A stretch of DNA of 64,000 nucleotides from an uncultured Algibacter sp. (lineage in GTDB: Bacteria; Bacteroidota; Bacteroidia; Flavobacteriales; Flavobacteriaceae). The stretch lies in contig CANMQH010000005.1 of assembly GCA_947499935.1 (NCBI GenBank), forward strand, positions 145,350-209,349, read 5' to 3'. Positions 28,006 to 37,374 of this stretch are shown here, piece by piece. Positions within the stretch are counted from its first letter, which is position 1. Every line of letters starts with the position of its first letter. The notes beneath the pieces are model-generated. The model ran no database searches and was not told the DNA's origin. It worked only from the letters and a program-made list of their open reading frames with translations. A program made the position numbers and the translations under genes.

Positions 28006-28524
28006 TTATTCAGGTGTATTTGTAGCTGCTGTTGTTACAGTTAAATTTTCAATATCTCTATCGAATAAATATAACCCGCCTTTATCGTCGCCTATCATGT
28101 TTACTTTATCAAGAATAGTACGTGCTACGGCTTCTTCTTCTATTTGTTCAGCAACATACCATTGCAAAAAGTTATGTGTTGCATAATCTTTTTCTTGTAA
28201 GCTAATATGAACCAATTCATTAATACTTTGTGATACAAAAACCTCATGATCAAATAATTTTTCAAACATCGCTTTAAATGAATTGAAAGTTACATTGGGT
28301 GCTTTTAATTCCGAAATTTTAGCATGCCCTCCACGTTCATTTACAAATTTTACTAATTTTAGCATGTGCTCGCGCTCTTCATCAGATTGTGCATACATAA
28401 AATTAGAGACACCTTCTAAACCTTTAACTTCTGCCCAACAAGCCATCGCTAAATATATCTGAGAAGATTCAGCTTCAATTTTTATTTGATTATTTAATGC
28501 TTCTTCTATAGTTTTTGATAACAT
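28006..28524 (-). CDS. Ferritin
   Basis: A 172-residue non-heme ferritin that oxidises and stores iron in a 24-subunit shell. The ferroxidase ligands match FtnA numbering: Glu17 (KIEAESSQIY), Glu50 and His53 (SDEEREHMLK), with Glu and Gln further on (LQEKDYATHNFLQWYVAEQIEEE). The four-helix pattern is complete and the length normal. It stands on the minus strand, downstream of a cupredoxin-like gene whose terminator separates them, so it probably has its own promoter. No Fur-like box was recognised upstream. Confidence 0.95.
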   Translation of the reverse strand: MLSKTIEEALNNQIKIEAESSQIYLAMACWAEVKGLEGVSNFMYAQSDEEREHMLKLVKFVNERGGHAKISELKAPNVTFNSFKAMFEKLFDHEVFVSQSINELVHISLQEKDYATHNFLQWYVAEQIEEEAVARTILDKVNMIGDDKGGLYLFDRDIENLTVTTAATNTPE

Positions 28525-28593
28525 AATACTTCTTTTTATGTAAAATTACAGTTTTATTAAATATTTTGCTAGATATTACATTTTTTTTAAATA

Positions 28594-28623
28594 AAAAAGG
28601 CTACCCATTTCTGGATAACCTTT
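28594..28623 (-). terminator. Terminator of the cupredoxin-like gene
   Basis: On the minus strand AAAGGTTATCC pairs with GGGTAGCCTTT (two G-U pairs, 11-base stem, 7-base loop) and runs into TTTTTT. It lies 26 bases after the stop of the cupredoxin-like gene and before ferritin. Confidence 0.75.
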
Positions 28624-28648
28624 ATTACTATTAATCAAACTATAAAAC

Positions 28649-29023
28649 CTACTCAACGATTAATGTATATTGAGGTGTTTTATTTAAAGGGCAAAAGTAA
28701 ACATACCTCCCTTTAGATAACTTAGTCGTTTGAGAGTTTTCAACCTTACCATCTTTAACTGTAGATGTTACATATGCAGTTTTTATGTGATTTTCTGGTT
28801 TACTAGCATCTTTTCCTTTTGGTACTAAAACAAAACCAACATCTGTACCTACATGGTTATTTGAAATAGCAAAAACATAAGACCCTTCGCTAACGGTTAA
28901 TCCTTTTTGCACAAACTCACCAGTTATTTGTTCTAATGATATGGTTTTTACCATGTCGTCTTGCGCGTTAGAATTGAATGTAAATGTTAATGCGATTACT
29001 AAAATTAAAATTACTTTTTTCAT
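28649..29023 (-). CDS. Exported cupredoxin-like protein
   Basis: A 124-residue protein with a signal peptide (MKKVILILVIALTFTFNSNAQ). The remainder is a single beta-sandwich with the cupredoxin rhythm: SYVFAISNNHVGTDVGFVLVP, then GRYVYFCPLNKTPQYTLIVE. His in NNHVG and Cys in YFCPLN are where type-1 copper ligands sit, but the second His and the Met expected after Cys are not seen, so copper binding is uncertain. Flanked by ferritin and an AhpD-like gene on the same strand. A role in electron transfer or redox defence is inference from fold and neighbours. Confidence 0.7.
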   Translation of the reverse strand: MKKVILILVIALTFTFNSNAQDDMVKTISLEQITGEFVQKGLTVSEGSYVFAISNNHVGTDVGFVLVPKGKDASKPENHIKTAYVTSTVKDGKVENSQTTKLSKGRYVYFCPLNKTPQYTLIVE

Positions 29024-29156
29024 TATTTGTATTATTATATTTTAAGACTTATAGTCTTTATTTTTATGCCCTCCCAAGCGCAGTTGAGAAGTTATTTTGT
29101 TATTTAAAGTCTCGACTGCACTCAAGACTTTATGTTTTAAATTATATTACGACTTC

Positions 29157-29690
29157 CTATAAAGGCTGAGCTACTGGAAAATCTACAGGTACTTGAGTTG
29201 TACTATGTACATAATTAGAAATAGTTTTATCTCCAACTAAAGAAATAGTATCAATTAAATTAGCTTTAGTATAACCAGAATTAAGATAGTTTTCTAAAAC
29301 ACTGGCATCTGTATTTCCTCTGTTTTCTGTTATGTTTTTTGCTAGTTTAGCCAATGCATCTAATTTATTATCAAATGATGCTTTACCTGCTCTTAACTCT
29401 AAAATTTGAGCGTCTGTAAAACCATTCATTTTACCAATAGCTGTATGTGCCGACAAACAATAAACACAATTATTTACTTGACTTACTGCTAGGTTTACCA
29501 CTTCTTTTTCTTTAGCTGATAACGATGTTTTTGCGTTAGCAAAATTTAAGTAATTTTCTAAAGCCGTATCACTATGTGCATACGTTGCATATAAATTTGG
29601 GACAAACCCTAATGCTTTGTTTAAATTATCGAAAATAGCTTGATTATTTTCGCTTACTTCTTCTCTTTTTGGAACATTAAATGTGCTCAT
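29157..29690 (-). CDS. Carboxymuconolactone decarboxylase / AhpD-like peroxidase
   Basis: A 177-residue all-helical protein of the CMD/AhpD family. The redox motif is NCVYCLSAHTAIG, that is CxxC with the His four residues on, and the preceding EKEVVNLAVSQVNN segment supplies the conserved Glu. Members of this branch act as thiol peroxidases or adaptor reductases in the cytoplasm. No signal peptide. A CATCTTTG box lies about 50 bases upstream. It is 133 bases upstream of the cupredoxin-like gene on the same strand. Confidence 0.9.
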   Translation of the reverse strand: MSTFNVPKREEVSENNQAIFDNLNKALGFVPNLYATYAHSDTALENYLNFANAKTSLSAKEKEVVNLAVSQVNNCVYCLSAHTAIGKMNGFTDAQILELRAGKASFDNKLDALAKLAKNITENRGNTDASVLENYLNSGYTKANLIDTISLVGDKTISNYVHSTTQVPVDFPVAQPL

Positions 29691-29817
29691 AATTTTATTT
29701 TTAATTATTGTTTATTTGTTTATTTTTCTTGATACAAAGATGCAACCGTTTTTAAAGCTAAACCATGTTGGTTATTCCCGATAACTTGTCAATTTTTCCC
29801 TTTCGCTTTTAACAGAT

Positions 29818-29976
29818 TTAATTAAGGGAAATAAATGGTTTTTCTGCATCGCAATAATAATCTGCCATGTGATTTTGCTCGCAATGTGTTTTAGGACTAA
29901 TTGTTCTCACCACTCTTGTTCTGGTTCTTGAAAATATTTCAATTAAATTGAAAATAGATATATGTTTTAAATTCAT
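29818..29976 (-). CDS. Small hypothetical protein (52 residues)
   Basis: A minus-strand frame from ATG at 29976 to TAA at 29818. It encodes MNLKHISIFNLIEIFS followed by a basic stretch (RTRTRVVRTISP) and a tail with two Cys and two His (HCEQNHMADYYCD). It fills an otherwise empty 377-base gap between the AhpD-like gene and an AraC gene, and has its own promoter-like box (CATCTTTG on the minus strand) 27 bases upstream, similar to the box in front of the AhpD-like gene. No family is recognised. Being short, it could still be a chance frame. Confidence 0.5.
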   Translation of the reverse strand: MNLKHISIFNLIEIFSRTRTRVVRTISPKTHCEQNHMADYYCDAEKPFISLN

Positions 29977-30002
29977 AACTTTATTGTTTTAATTATACAA
30001 TG

Positions 30003-30010
30003 CAAAGATG
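30003..30010 (-). promoter_or_regulatory. Candidate -7 box of the 52-residue gene
   Basis: The minus strand reads CATCTTTG, one base off TAnnTTTG, 27 bases before the ATG at 29976. The same octamer lies upstream of the AhpD-like gene near 29740, which suggests shared control. Weak on its own. Confidence 0.35.
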
Positions 30011-30067
30011 TGATACAAAAGGGTCTAATACTATGGCAAGAACGCCCTAAAGATTGTCTATTTTTCC

Positions 30068-30910
30068 CTAAACAGCTTTTTGAAGTTGTTTTCTGAAGTC
30101 TGAGGGAGATAATTGGGTATATTTTTTAAATAGTCTACTTAAATGAGATGCATCATCAAAACCAATTTCAAAAGCTATTTCTTTTGCTGTTTTATCGGTA
30201 TAGATTAATAATCGTTTTGCTTCTAGAACAATACGCTCATGAATAATTTGCAACGGACTAGTATTAAGCTTAGCAAAATTATTAGATAATGTTTTTGGTG
30301 ATTTAAATAATTTATCTGCATAAAACGAAACACTATGCTCTGTTTTAAAGTGGGTTTCTACAAGCAGATTAAAATCTCTTAACAAATCTATTTTATTTGT
30401 TTTTGTAGATTCAATAAACCCTTCTTTAGATTTTAGAAGACGTGTACTAATTATAATAAAACGCGCTGTAAGCATACGCAGCATTTCTGCTTGAATGGTA
30501 TCTTTAGTTTCTAACTCATCTATAAAAACTTCATGGAGCGTTTTGTATTTACGTTGTTCGTGTACATTTAAATCTAAAATAGGCACATGTATATTACCAA
30601 AAAACAATAAACCTACACAGCTAACTTCTTGATCATGATCTTTCATACAATAAAATTCTCTGTTAAATTGATAAACTACTAAATCTTGACCTTCAATAAA
30701 CTGAAAATATTGCGCAACAGTTAGAGTCAATATACTATTAGGTTGTATAGTATACGGAATACTATCTACAATAATTTCTGCTTTAGAATTAGAGGTTCTA
30801 ATAAAGGTATATAAATCGGGTTGCTTAGGTGCTTTATAGGGTTGTAAGAGTTCTTCATCACCTATTTTAAGAATGGCATTTGTGGAGAATTCTGTAAATG
30901 TTTTTATCAT
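30068..30910 (-). CDS. AraC family transcriptional regulator
   Basis: A 280-residue regulator with a ligand-binding-like N-terminal half and a double helix-turn-helix C-terminal domain (residues about 180-280). The second helix-turn-helix carries the classical pattern EIAFEIGFDDASHLSRLFKKYTQLSPSDFRK. The N-terminal part has the beta-rich start of cupin-type sensors (YTIQPNSILTLTVAQYFQF). It lies upstream of, and on the same strand as, the small gene and the AhpD-like gene, making these its likeliest targets; this is position-based inference. Confidence 0.92.
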   Translation of the reverse strand: MIKTFTEFSTNAILKIGDEELLQPYKAPKQPDLYTFIRTSNSKAEIIVDSIPYTIQPNSILTLTVAQYFQFIEGQDLVVYQFNREFYCMKDHDQEVSCVGLLFFGNIHVPILDLNVHEQRKYKTLHEVFIDELETKDTIQAEMLRMLTARFIIISTRLLKSKEGFIESTKTNKIDLLRDFNLLVETHFKTEHSVSFYADKLFKSPKTLSNNFAKLNTSPLQIIHERIVLEAKRLLIYTDKTAKEIAFEIGFDDASHLSRLFKKYTQLSPSDFRKQLQKAV

Positions 30911-30962
30911 ACTGTTTTAAGTCTTTTTTTGTGTTATAACATTACAAAAACTTGAATAAAGA

Positions 30963-30991
30963 AAAGGCCTAACTAACTTAGCTAGGCCTTT
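30963..30991 (-). terminator. Terminator of the lipocalin-OmpA unit
   Basis: AAAGGCCTA (30963-30971) and TAGGCCTTT (30983-30991) form a perfect 9-base stem with an 11-base loop, about 65 bases beyond the stop of the OmpA-family gene on the minus strand. On that strand the stem runs into TTCTTTATT. Confidence 0.7.
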
Positions 30992-31056
30992 AAAAGGTTC
31001 TCAACAAATTTATTGAGATATGTTTATATATTGTTGAATACCTATATCACTTGGGT

Positions 31057-31755
31057 TTAGTTACCCGCTTCGGTTTTAGCTTCTTCAATCATTTTTTCAT
31101 TAGGTACAATGGCTACATTTACACGTCTATTTTTTGCTCTACCATTGGCTGTCGAATTATCATTAACAGGTTGGCTTTCTCCAAACCATTTTGTTGTAAA
31201 ACGCCCTGCACTTAAACCTTTACCTTGTAAATAATTGGTTACGGCATTAGCCCTGTTTTTTGAAAGAATCATATTATTATTATCATTACCAACACTATCG
31301 GTATGGCCAACAACCAAAATATTAGTATCTGGATATTCCTTAAAAACATTAGCTAATTTATTTAATATGTCTTTAGAATCTGGTGTAACACTATATTTAC
31401 CAGTATCAAAATGCACACCACTATTTTCATCAAAAGTTAATACAATACCATTGTCTACACGTTCTACTTTAGCGCCTGGTATTTCTTCTTCAATTTTTTG
31501 AGCTTGCTTATCCATCTTATTTCCAATAAGTACACCTGCTCCACCTCCTATTACACCACCAATAACAGCTCCTAACTCTCCGTTTCCGCCTTTACCAACA
31601 TTGTTACCTATTATAGCGCCTAATATAGCACCACCAGCTGCTCCAATAACACCTCCTTTTTGTTTATTATTAGCGTTTTGTACTGGTTTACAGCTATGTA
31701 AACCCATAGTAAATACTAATAATAAAATACCTGTTCTTTTCATTATAGTTTTCAT
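31057..31755 (-). CDS. OmpA-family lipoprotein with glycine zipper
   Basis: A 232-residue outer-membrane lipoprotein. Signal with Cys (TMGLHSCKP, near residue 22), then a Gly-rich double glycine zipper (GGVIGAAGGAILGAIIGNNVGKGG), then a peptidoglycan-binding OmpA domain (residues about 105-220: ILVVGHTDSVGN, LSKNRANAVTNYL, GRAKNRRVNVAI) with the conserved Asp and Arg that hold diaminopimelate. A start four codons later (31743) is equally possible. It follows the lipocalin-like lipoprotein by 8 bases and shares a terminator with it, so the two are one unit of the cell envelope. Confidence 0.93.
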   Translation of the reverse strand: MKTIMKRTGILLLVFTMGLHSCKPVQNANNKQKGGVIGAAGGAILGAIIGNNVGKGGNGELGAVIGGVIGGGAGVLIGNKMDKQAQKIEEEIPGAKVERVDNGIVLTFDENSGVHFDTGKYSVTPDSKDILNKLANVFKEYPDTNILVVGHTDSVGNDNNNMILSKNRANAVTNYLQGKGLSAGRFTTKWFGESQPVNDNSTANGRAKNRRVNVAIVPNEKMIEEAKTEAGN

Positions 31756-31763
31756 AATTTCTA

Positions 31764-32231
31764 TTATTTATTAAAATTCATGGTTATGGTAAAAGGCTTA
31801 CCATCTAGCGATACAATTTGTTGCCATTGCATATTAGTCTCAGATAAGTCTGTTAAGCTCAGCCTATAACCTTGGTTAGTTTCTGATTTACCTTTTTCGT
31901 TTGTTGGCTTTATAAGAAAATCATAAAGCCCTGTCTCTGGATTAATTTCTTGAATAGTAAACACAAAATTACGCTCGCCAGTTGCGCAATCTCCACCGTT
32001 AATCGTGTACTTACCTGTATTATTATTTGGAACAAATTGCCATGTACTGTTTTCAAAACAAGCCTTTGAAACATCGTTTAACAAGGTTACATTGTAAGTT
32101 CCTGCTTTATCATAAGTTATTGAATTTAAAATCCAATCGCCTTTAATTATCTTTTTTGAAACTCTAACTGTTTTAGACGTTCCACATGATATTAAGCCTA
32201 TGACCAAAATTATTAATGCTATTTTTTTCAT
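31764..32231 (-). CDS. Lipocalin-like lipoprotein
   Basis: A 155-residue lipoprotein (MKKIALIILVIGLISC, Cys16). The body is a small beta-barrel of the lipocalin-like type frequent in Bacteroidota: KGDWILNSITYDKAG near the start and STWQFVPNNNTGKYTI, then a closing MQWQQIVSLDG. Ligand unknown. It heads a two-gene unit with the OmpA-family lipoprotein; a TAnnTTTG box lies about 30 bases upstream. Confidence 0.8.
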   Translation of the reverse strand: MKKIALIILVIGLISCGTSKTVRVSKKIIKGDWILNSITYDKAGTYNVTLLNDVSKACFENSTWQFVPNNNTGKYTINGGDCATGERNFVFTIQEINPETGLYDFLIKPTNEKGKSETNQGYRLSLTDLSETNMQWQQIVSLDGKPFTITMNFNK

Positions 32232-32532
32232 TGTTTAATAGTTAAATGAATAATCAAGTACAAAATTAGTAAGATACTCTAAGTAAAGCTTACATTATTA
32301 TGCGAATCTGTTAAATGATTTTTATAATAAAGAATAAGTATCTCTTATAAATTTACGTAATTAATTATTATAAAGATGTTTTTAAAGCATTGATCATCAA
32401 TAAAAAATAAAATAACCTTACAAGAACATAAGGCATTCCCAATTTTAGACTGAACCTAATATAGCATGTGTATATCAAGTGTCAAGAAAGATTTGGCAAT
32501 GCTTTAGCCTTACTATATTTTCTGGTTTTAGA
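32232..32532. other. Gene-free stretch between metG and the lipocalin-like gene
   Basis: About 300 bases with no plausible gene. Apart from the promoter box above it holds one distant imperfect inverted repeat (32430-32442 with 32492-32505; 11 of 13 positions pair, loop about 50 bases) roughly 30-100 bases past the metG stop. Possible 3' structure of the metG mRNA; nothing else seen. Confidence 0.35.
32261..32268 (-). promoter_or_regulatory. Candidate -7 box of the lipocalin-OmpA unit
   Basis: The minus strand reads TAATTTTG, fitting TAnnTTTG, 30 bases before the lipocalin-like start codon. No clear -33 TTG. Confidence 0.45.
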
Positions 32533-34599
32533 TTAGCTAATTTGCAATCCGTTACTTGCCTCAGCATCATCTGGATTTACAAACACCAACTTACCATCTG
32601 GTGTTTCTGTCATTAAAATCATACCTTGGCTTTCTACACCTCTTAAAACTCTTGGTGCTAAGTTTACCAATACTGTTACACGTTTACCTATAACCTCTTC
32701 TGGTGTAAAACTTCCTGCTATACCAGAAACAATAGTGCGCACATCTACACCAGTGTGTACTTTTAAAACCAAGAGTTTTTTTGCTTTTGGCATTTTTTCA
32801 GCTTCTAAAATAGTACCAACTCGCATATCTAGTTTTGTAAAATCCTCGAAAGTAATTGTATCTTTTTGTGGCTCTACCTTTTTATTGGCTGCTTCATTAG
32901 CTTTTTTACTAGCCTGAAGTTTATCTAGTTGTTTTTGAATCGTTTCATCTTCGATTTTAGAGAATAATAATTCGCCTTTTTCTATTTTATGATTTGCCGA
33001 AATTAAAACATCTTTATTACTTACGTCACTCCAAGACGTTTTTCCATCACCAGATGTAACATTCAAAATACCTTTTAGTTTTTTTGAAGTAAACGGTAAA
33101 AATGGTTCACTTAAAGTGGCTAATGCAGCAGAAATTTGAAGCGCCACATACATAATGGTTTTAGTACGCTCTGCATCAACTTTAATGACTTTCCAAGGCT
33201 CTGCATCTGCTAGATATTTATTTCCTAACCTAGCCAAATTCATTAATTCTTGTCCTGCTTCTCTAAAACGGTAGCGTTCTATAGAACTTGCTATAACATC
33301 TGGATATGCTTTTACAGCATCTAAAGTTTCTAAATCTACTTCCAACAATTCTGATGCCTGAGGAATTACGCCATCGTAATATTTGTTAGTTAATACAACC
33401 ACACGATTAATAAAGTTACCAAAAATAGCAACGAGTTCGTTATTATTTCTGGCTTGAAAATCTTTCCAAGTAAAATCGTTATCCTTAGTTTCTGGCGCAT
33501 TAGCTGTTAATGCGTAACGCAATACGTCTTGTTGTCCAGGAAAGTCTTCTAAATATTCTGGCAACCAAACCGCCCAGTTTTTAGAGGTTGATAATTTATG
33601 TCCTTCTAAATTTAAAAACTCGTTTGCTGGCACGTTTTCGGGTAAAATATAAGACCCTTCGGCCTTTAACATTGCTGGAAAAATAATACAGTGAAACACG
33701 ATATTATCTTTACCTATAAAATGTACTAATTTTGTGTCTTTATCTTTCCAATACGGTTCCCAATCTTTACCCTCTCGTTCTGCCCACTCTATGGTAGACG
33801 AAATATAACCAATAGGTGCATCAAACCATACATAAAGCACTTTACCTTCTCCACCTTTGGCTGGTACAGGAATACCCCAATCTAAATCTCGGGTTACAGC
33901 TCTTGGACGTAAACCATCGTCTATCCAAGACTTACATTGTCCGTAAACATTAGGTTTCCAATCTTTTTTATGACCTTCTAAAATCCATTCTTTTAAAAAC
34001 GCTTCATGCTTATCTAGAGGTAAAAACCAGTGTTTTGTCTGTTTTAATGTTGGTACATTACCGGTTAGAGCAGATTTAGGGTTTATTAAATCTGTAGCGT
34101 TATGGCTTGTACCACAGTTTTCGCATTGGTCTCCATAACTTTCTTCGTTACCGCATTTTGGGCATGTTCCCACAATAAAACGGTCTGCCAAAAACTGATT
34201 GGCTTCTTCATCGTATAATTGCTCGCTAACCTCTTCTATAAACTCACCTTTATCATTTAATGTTTTAAAGAATTCTGATGCTGTTTTGTGATGAATTTTA
34301 GCCGATGTACGCGAATAATTATCAAAAGTAATCCCGAAATCTATAAATGATTTTTTTATAATAGCATGATACTTATCTACAATATCTTGTGGTGATACAC
34401 CTTCATTTTTTGCTTTTATGGTAATGGGTACACCATGCTCATCACTTCCTCCTATTAAAATAACATCATGCCCTGTTAATCTTAAAAAGCGTGCATAAAT
34501 ATCGGCAGGCACATAAACTCCTGCCAAATGTCCAATATGAATGGGCCCATTTGTATAAGGAAGTGCTGTGGTAATGGTATATCGTTTTGGTGTATTCAT
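32533..34599 (-). CDS. metG: Methionyl-tRNA synthetase
   Basis: A 688-residue class I synthetase that charges tRNA-Met. It has the HIGH motif ([16 protein letters not shown]), a knuckle with two Cys pairs ([16 protein letters not shown]) that binds zinc, the KMSKS-type loop as KLSTSKN, the anticodon-binding helical domain, and a C-terminal EMAPII-like tRNA-binding domain ([23 protein letters not shown], residues about 585-688) typical of dimeric bacterial MetRS. Length normal. It is divergent from the LD-carboxypeptidase gene and has a promoter box about 130 bases upstream. Confidence 0.98.
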   Translation of the reverse strand: MNTPKRYTITTALPYTNGPIHIGHLAGVYVPADIYARFLRLTGHDVILIGGSDEHGVPITIKAKNEGVSPQDIVDKYHAIIKKSFIDFGITFDNYSRTSAKIHHKTASEFFKTLNDKGEFIEEVSEQLYDEEANQFLADRFIVGTCPKCGNEESYGDQCENCGTSHNATDLINPKSALTGNVPTLKQTKHWFLPLDKHEAFLKEWILEGHKKDWKPNVYGQCKSWIDDGLRPRAVTRDLDWGIPVPAKGGEGKVLYVWFDAPIGYISSTIEWAEREGKDWEPYWKDKDTKLVHFIGKDNIVFHCIIFPAMLKAEGSYILPENVPANEFLNLEGHKLSTSKNWAVWLPEYLEDFPGQQDVLRYALTANAPETKDNDFTWKDFQARNNNELVAIFGNFINRVVVLTNKYYDGVIPQASELLEVDLETLDAVKAYPDVIASSIERYRFREAGQELMNLARLGNKYLADAEPWKVIKVDAERTKTIMYVALQISAALATLSEPFLPFTSKKLKGILNVTSGDGKTSWSDVSNKDVLISANHKIEKGELLFSKIEDETIQKQLDKLQASKKANEAANKKVEPQKDTITFEDFTKLDMRVGTILEAEKMPKAKKLLVLKVHTGVDVRTIVSGIAGSFTPEEVIGKRVTVLVNLAPRVLRGVESQGMILMTETPDGKLVFVNPDDAEASNGLQIS

Positions 34600-34725
34600 T
34601 TGTATTTTAATTTATCATTATGGGAAGAGAAACAACCTAATAATCTAATGCCTTTTAAAAATTGTTACACTTTTTTATCGAAAACCCAGAATAGTCTTGT
34701 GTTAATATCATTTTCAACAAGCCAC

Positions 34726-34733
34726 AAAAGTAC
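34726..34733 (-). promoter_or_regulatory. Candidate -7 box of the metG promoter
   Basis: TACTTTTG on the minus strand fits TAnnTTTG and would give metG a leader of about 120 bases, long for this window. The leader could carry regulation, but I see no tRNA-responsive T-box sequence. Confidence 0.4.
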
Positions 34734-34775
34734 ACATTTTGCAAGCTATTTAGAAAAAAAATGTACATTTACATT

Positions 34776-35792
34776 ATGTCGAAAAACGCACTCATTTTTT
34801 GTTTATTTTGCACTCTTTTTTTTGTTGGAGAACACTCTATTTTAGCTCAAAATAACATAACTAAAACCAATAAAACTTTGATAAAACCCCCATACCTTAA
34901 AGCGGGAGATACTGTAGCCATTGTTGCCCCGTCTGGCATATTAAAAAATAGGACAACAGAAGTAGAACAAGCCAAAACTTTATTAAAAAGTTGGGGACTG
35001 CATACTGTCGTTGGAAAGCATGTGTTTAGTAAAGACAATCACTTTGCTGGAACGGACGATGAGCGTTGCGAAGATTTTCAAAAAGCATTAGACAATCCTA
35101 AAATTAGTGCGATTTGGTGTGCTAGAGGAGGTTATGGCACTGTTAGAATACTAGATAAACTAGATTTTTCTAAATTTAAATCGAACCCAAAATGGGTTAT
35201 TGGATATTCAGATATTACAGCGCTTCATAACCAAATTCATAATGAAGGTGTCGAGAGTTTACATGCTATAATGTGCGTAAGTTTACCTGATGATTTATCA
35301 AAAATTAAAGCCTCCATTACTACGTTTAAGAAAACCATTTTTGGAGAACCTTTGTTACACAACCTTAAAGGTTCAAATTACAATAAAACAGGCAAGGCTT
35401 CTGGACAACTTGTTGGAGGTAATTTAACCATGCTACATACCATGTTAGGCTCTAAAACAAGTATTAATGTTTCTGAAAAAATCCTTTTTATTGAAGAGAT
35501 TGGAGAATACAAATACCACATAGACCGCATGTTACAAAGCTTAAAACGTGCTGGCTATTTTAATGATTGCAAAGGTCTTATTGTTGGCGATATGAGCAAA
35601 ATGCGTAAAAATACGACGCTTTGGGGCACATCTATAGAGCAATTGGTTTTAGATGCGCTTTCGGAGTACGACTTCCCCATTGCATTTGGGATGCCCGCTG
35701 GCCATGAAAAAGATAATCAGGCTTTAATTTTAGGCAGAACAATTACACTAAACGTTGAAAAAGGCCAATCTTCTATTGTTTTTAAAGAATAA
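34776..35792 (+). CDS. LD-carboxypeptidase (peptidase S66)
   Basis: Start set at 34776 (338 residues), where MSKNALIFCLFCTLFF begins a signal peptide ending SILAQ; a Met five codons upstream is less likely. The protein trims the D-Ala from muropeptide tetrapeptides. Motifs: VAIVAPSG near the mature start, CARGGYGTVRILD, catalytic Ser in VIGYSDITALH, Glu in FIEEIGEYKYHIDRML and His in MPAGHEKDNQALILG, the Ser-Glu-His triad of S66. An exported rather than cytoplasmic form is indicated by the signal peptide. Divergent from metG. Confidence 0.93.
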   Translation: MSKNALIFCLFCTLFFVGEHSILAQNNITKTNKTLIKPPYLKAGDTVAIVAPSGILKNRTTEVEQAKTLLKSWGLHTVVGKHVFSKDNHFAGTDDERCEDFQKALDNPKISAIWCARGGYGTVRILDKLDFSKFKSNPKWVIGYSDITALHNQIHNEGVESLHAIMCVSLPDDLSKIKASITTFKKTIFGEPLLHNLKGSNYNKTGKASGQLVGGNLTMLHTMLGSKTSINVSEKILFIEEIGEYKYHIDRMLQSLKRAGYFNDCKGLIVGDMSKMRKNTTLWGTSIEQLVLDALSEYDFPIAFGMPAGHEKDNQALILGRTITLNVEKGQSSIVFKE

Positions 35793-35908
35793 ATAATTTA
35801 TTTTAAATTCTTCGTTTTTTTTCGAATAGCATTTAAGTCAAACTATACTCCAAATTGCCTTAAATTGTAAGCTTCACCAAATTAGAACTGTTTAGTTTTC
35901 TGAAATTT

Positions 35909-37363
35909 CTATAGGGTTATTGTCAAAATCGATTTTATTTGAGTTTCAGTAATTTTCTTGTAATCTATTCTAAACTTTTGGTTGGCATTAAATCGTACAG
36001 ATTTTTTATAACCATACATCTCTTTTCCTTTAATACCAATGGCTATAATATAAAAGCTTCGATTTTTAGGTATGTTAAATTCTTTATCATATACATTTAA
36101 AATAGTGTTATTTCTTTCGTCAATTAAAAATACTTCATCATAATCCGTCTTAATATTAAAATTAAATTTGACATTTGACATGTTATCCTCTTTGCTATAT
36201 TTATCAATGTTTATCCAACCTAGCTTGGAAATTTTAACAGATTTATAAAACTGATTTGTGTAATTAACATAAGTCTCAGCAACTTTTTCACTAATCACAT
36301 CCAAATCATCAATGTTTTCACTCCATTGCCAGACTTTATTAAAATCTTCTCTTTTTACAAGTTCTATTCTTGTACTGTCTGTCTTCCTTAATCCTACATC
36401 GTCTTCAATATAATCTTCATGTATTTCTTCATAAACAAATCTTTTTAAAATTCTTAAAGTATCTTTTTGATTTTCGAAACTTTTTATTTCTGGATATTTA
36501 GCTTTAATATCATTTAATGTTAAATAGCCTAAGCTATCTATTAGTATTACTTCTTTAAAGCAATCAACACCATATCGTTTGGTTAGTATTTTATCAATAA
36601 CCGAAGTGTCTCTGTAAAAGATTGTATAATATTTTTCTTCATCTAAAAATTTAATTTTAGATTCAGTCCAATTCATTCTATTTAAGTTGTTTCTCTCACC
36701 ATAAAACAATTGCATTTCTTTTTCATCTGTTTTTTTTGGAAATTTTACATCAATCGTTTTACCATCTTTTAATAACAAAGATTTTCCGTTAGATTTAATA
36801 TCTATTTTAAAGACTCCACCAGAAATTAACCATTTGCCATGAGACACTGTTTGCGCATTAGCAAAAAGTAACTCCTGTTTTGTAGTCAACTCTATTACTT
36901 CAACAGATAAGCTATCTCCCGAAAATGTAGCTCCAGAGAGCATTTCTAAATCCTTTGGATTAAATCTTACGAGTGTCCCCTTAACACCTACTATCTCTAC
37001 AATAGAATCGACCGCAACTTGATAATTTTGAATAAAATCTGATTCAAAATTTAACGTATCACCTAGTCCATTTTGCTTTGAACTAAATAAATTGAAACAA
37101 ACCCATATTATCAATAGTATTAGTGCTCCAAAACCAAAATATTTTAACCATTTATTCTTGGTGTAAAATTGCTTGGCTTTCTTAATTTCAATTTTTAAAG
37201 TCTGCCTTTTTATACCTTCTATTAAAATAACATGTTCATCAAATTGTGTTTTGAAAACTTCATCGGTTTTCAATCGGTTTTCAAAAACTTTCAATACTTC
37301 CTCCGAAAGTGTTTTGTTTAAATAATTATTTATTAGCTCTATATTTTGTACATTATTTTCCAT
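35909..37363 (-). CDS. Transmembrane anti-sigma-factor-like protein
   Basis: A 484-residue protein of the Bacteroidota anti-sigma layout. A cytoplasmic N-terminus (INNYLNKTLSEEVLKVFENRL, residues 10-32) leads to one membrane span near residue 75-92 (FGFGALILLIIWVCFNLF), followed by a large extracytoplasmic part. Residues about 110-240 read like the 'VSHGKWLISGGVFKID...' beta module seen in other Bacteroidota envelope proteins; the C-terminal 120 residues are beta-rich too. It lies 11 bases after the sigma factor gene, the standard order. It lacks the FecR signature, so the signal is not a classic TonB pathway. Function as anti-sigma is inferred from the pair. Confidence 0.75.
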   Translation of the reverse strand: MENNVQNIELINNYLNKTLSEEVLKVFENRLKTDEVFKTQFDEHVILIEGIKRQTLKIEIKKAKQFYTKNKWLKYFGFGALILLIIWVCFNLFSSKQNGLGDTLNFESDFIQNYQVAVDSIVEIVGVKGTLVRFNPKDLEMLSGATFSGDSLSVEVIELTTKQELLFANAQTVSHGKWLISGGVFKIDIKSNGKSLLLKDGKTIDVKFPKKTDEKEMQLFYGERNNLNRMNWTESKIKFLDEEKYYTIFYRDTSVIDKILTKRYGVDCFKEVILIDSLGYLTLNDIKAKYPEIKSFENQKDTLRILKRFVYEEIHEDYIEDDVGLRKTDSTRIELVKREDFNKVWQWSENIDDLDVISEKVAETYVNYTNQFYKSVKISKLGWINIDKYSKEDNMSNVKFNFNIKTDYDEVFLIDERNNTILNVYDKEFNIPKNRSFYIIAIGIKGKEMYGYKKSVRFNANQKFRIDYKKITETQIKSILTITL

Positions 37364-37374
37364 GGTGTCGTAAA

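Noticed and set aside
34611..34775. T-box or other riboswitch in the metG leader
   Set aside because: No T-box sequence, specifier loop or SAM-type core was found in the ~130 bases.
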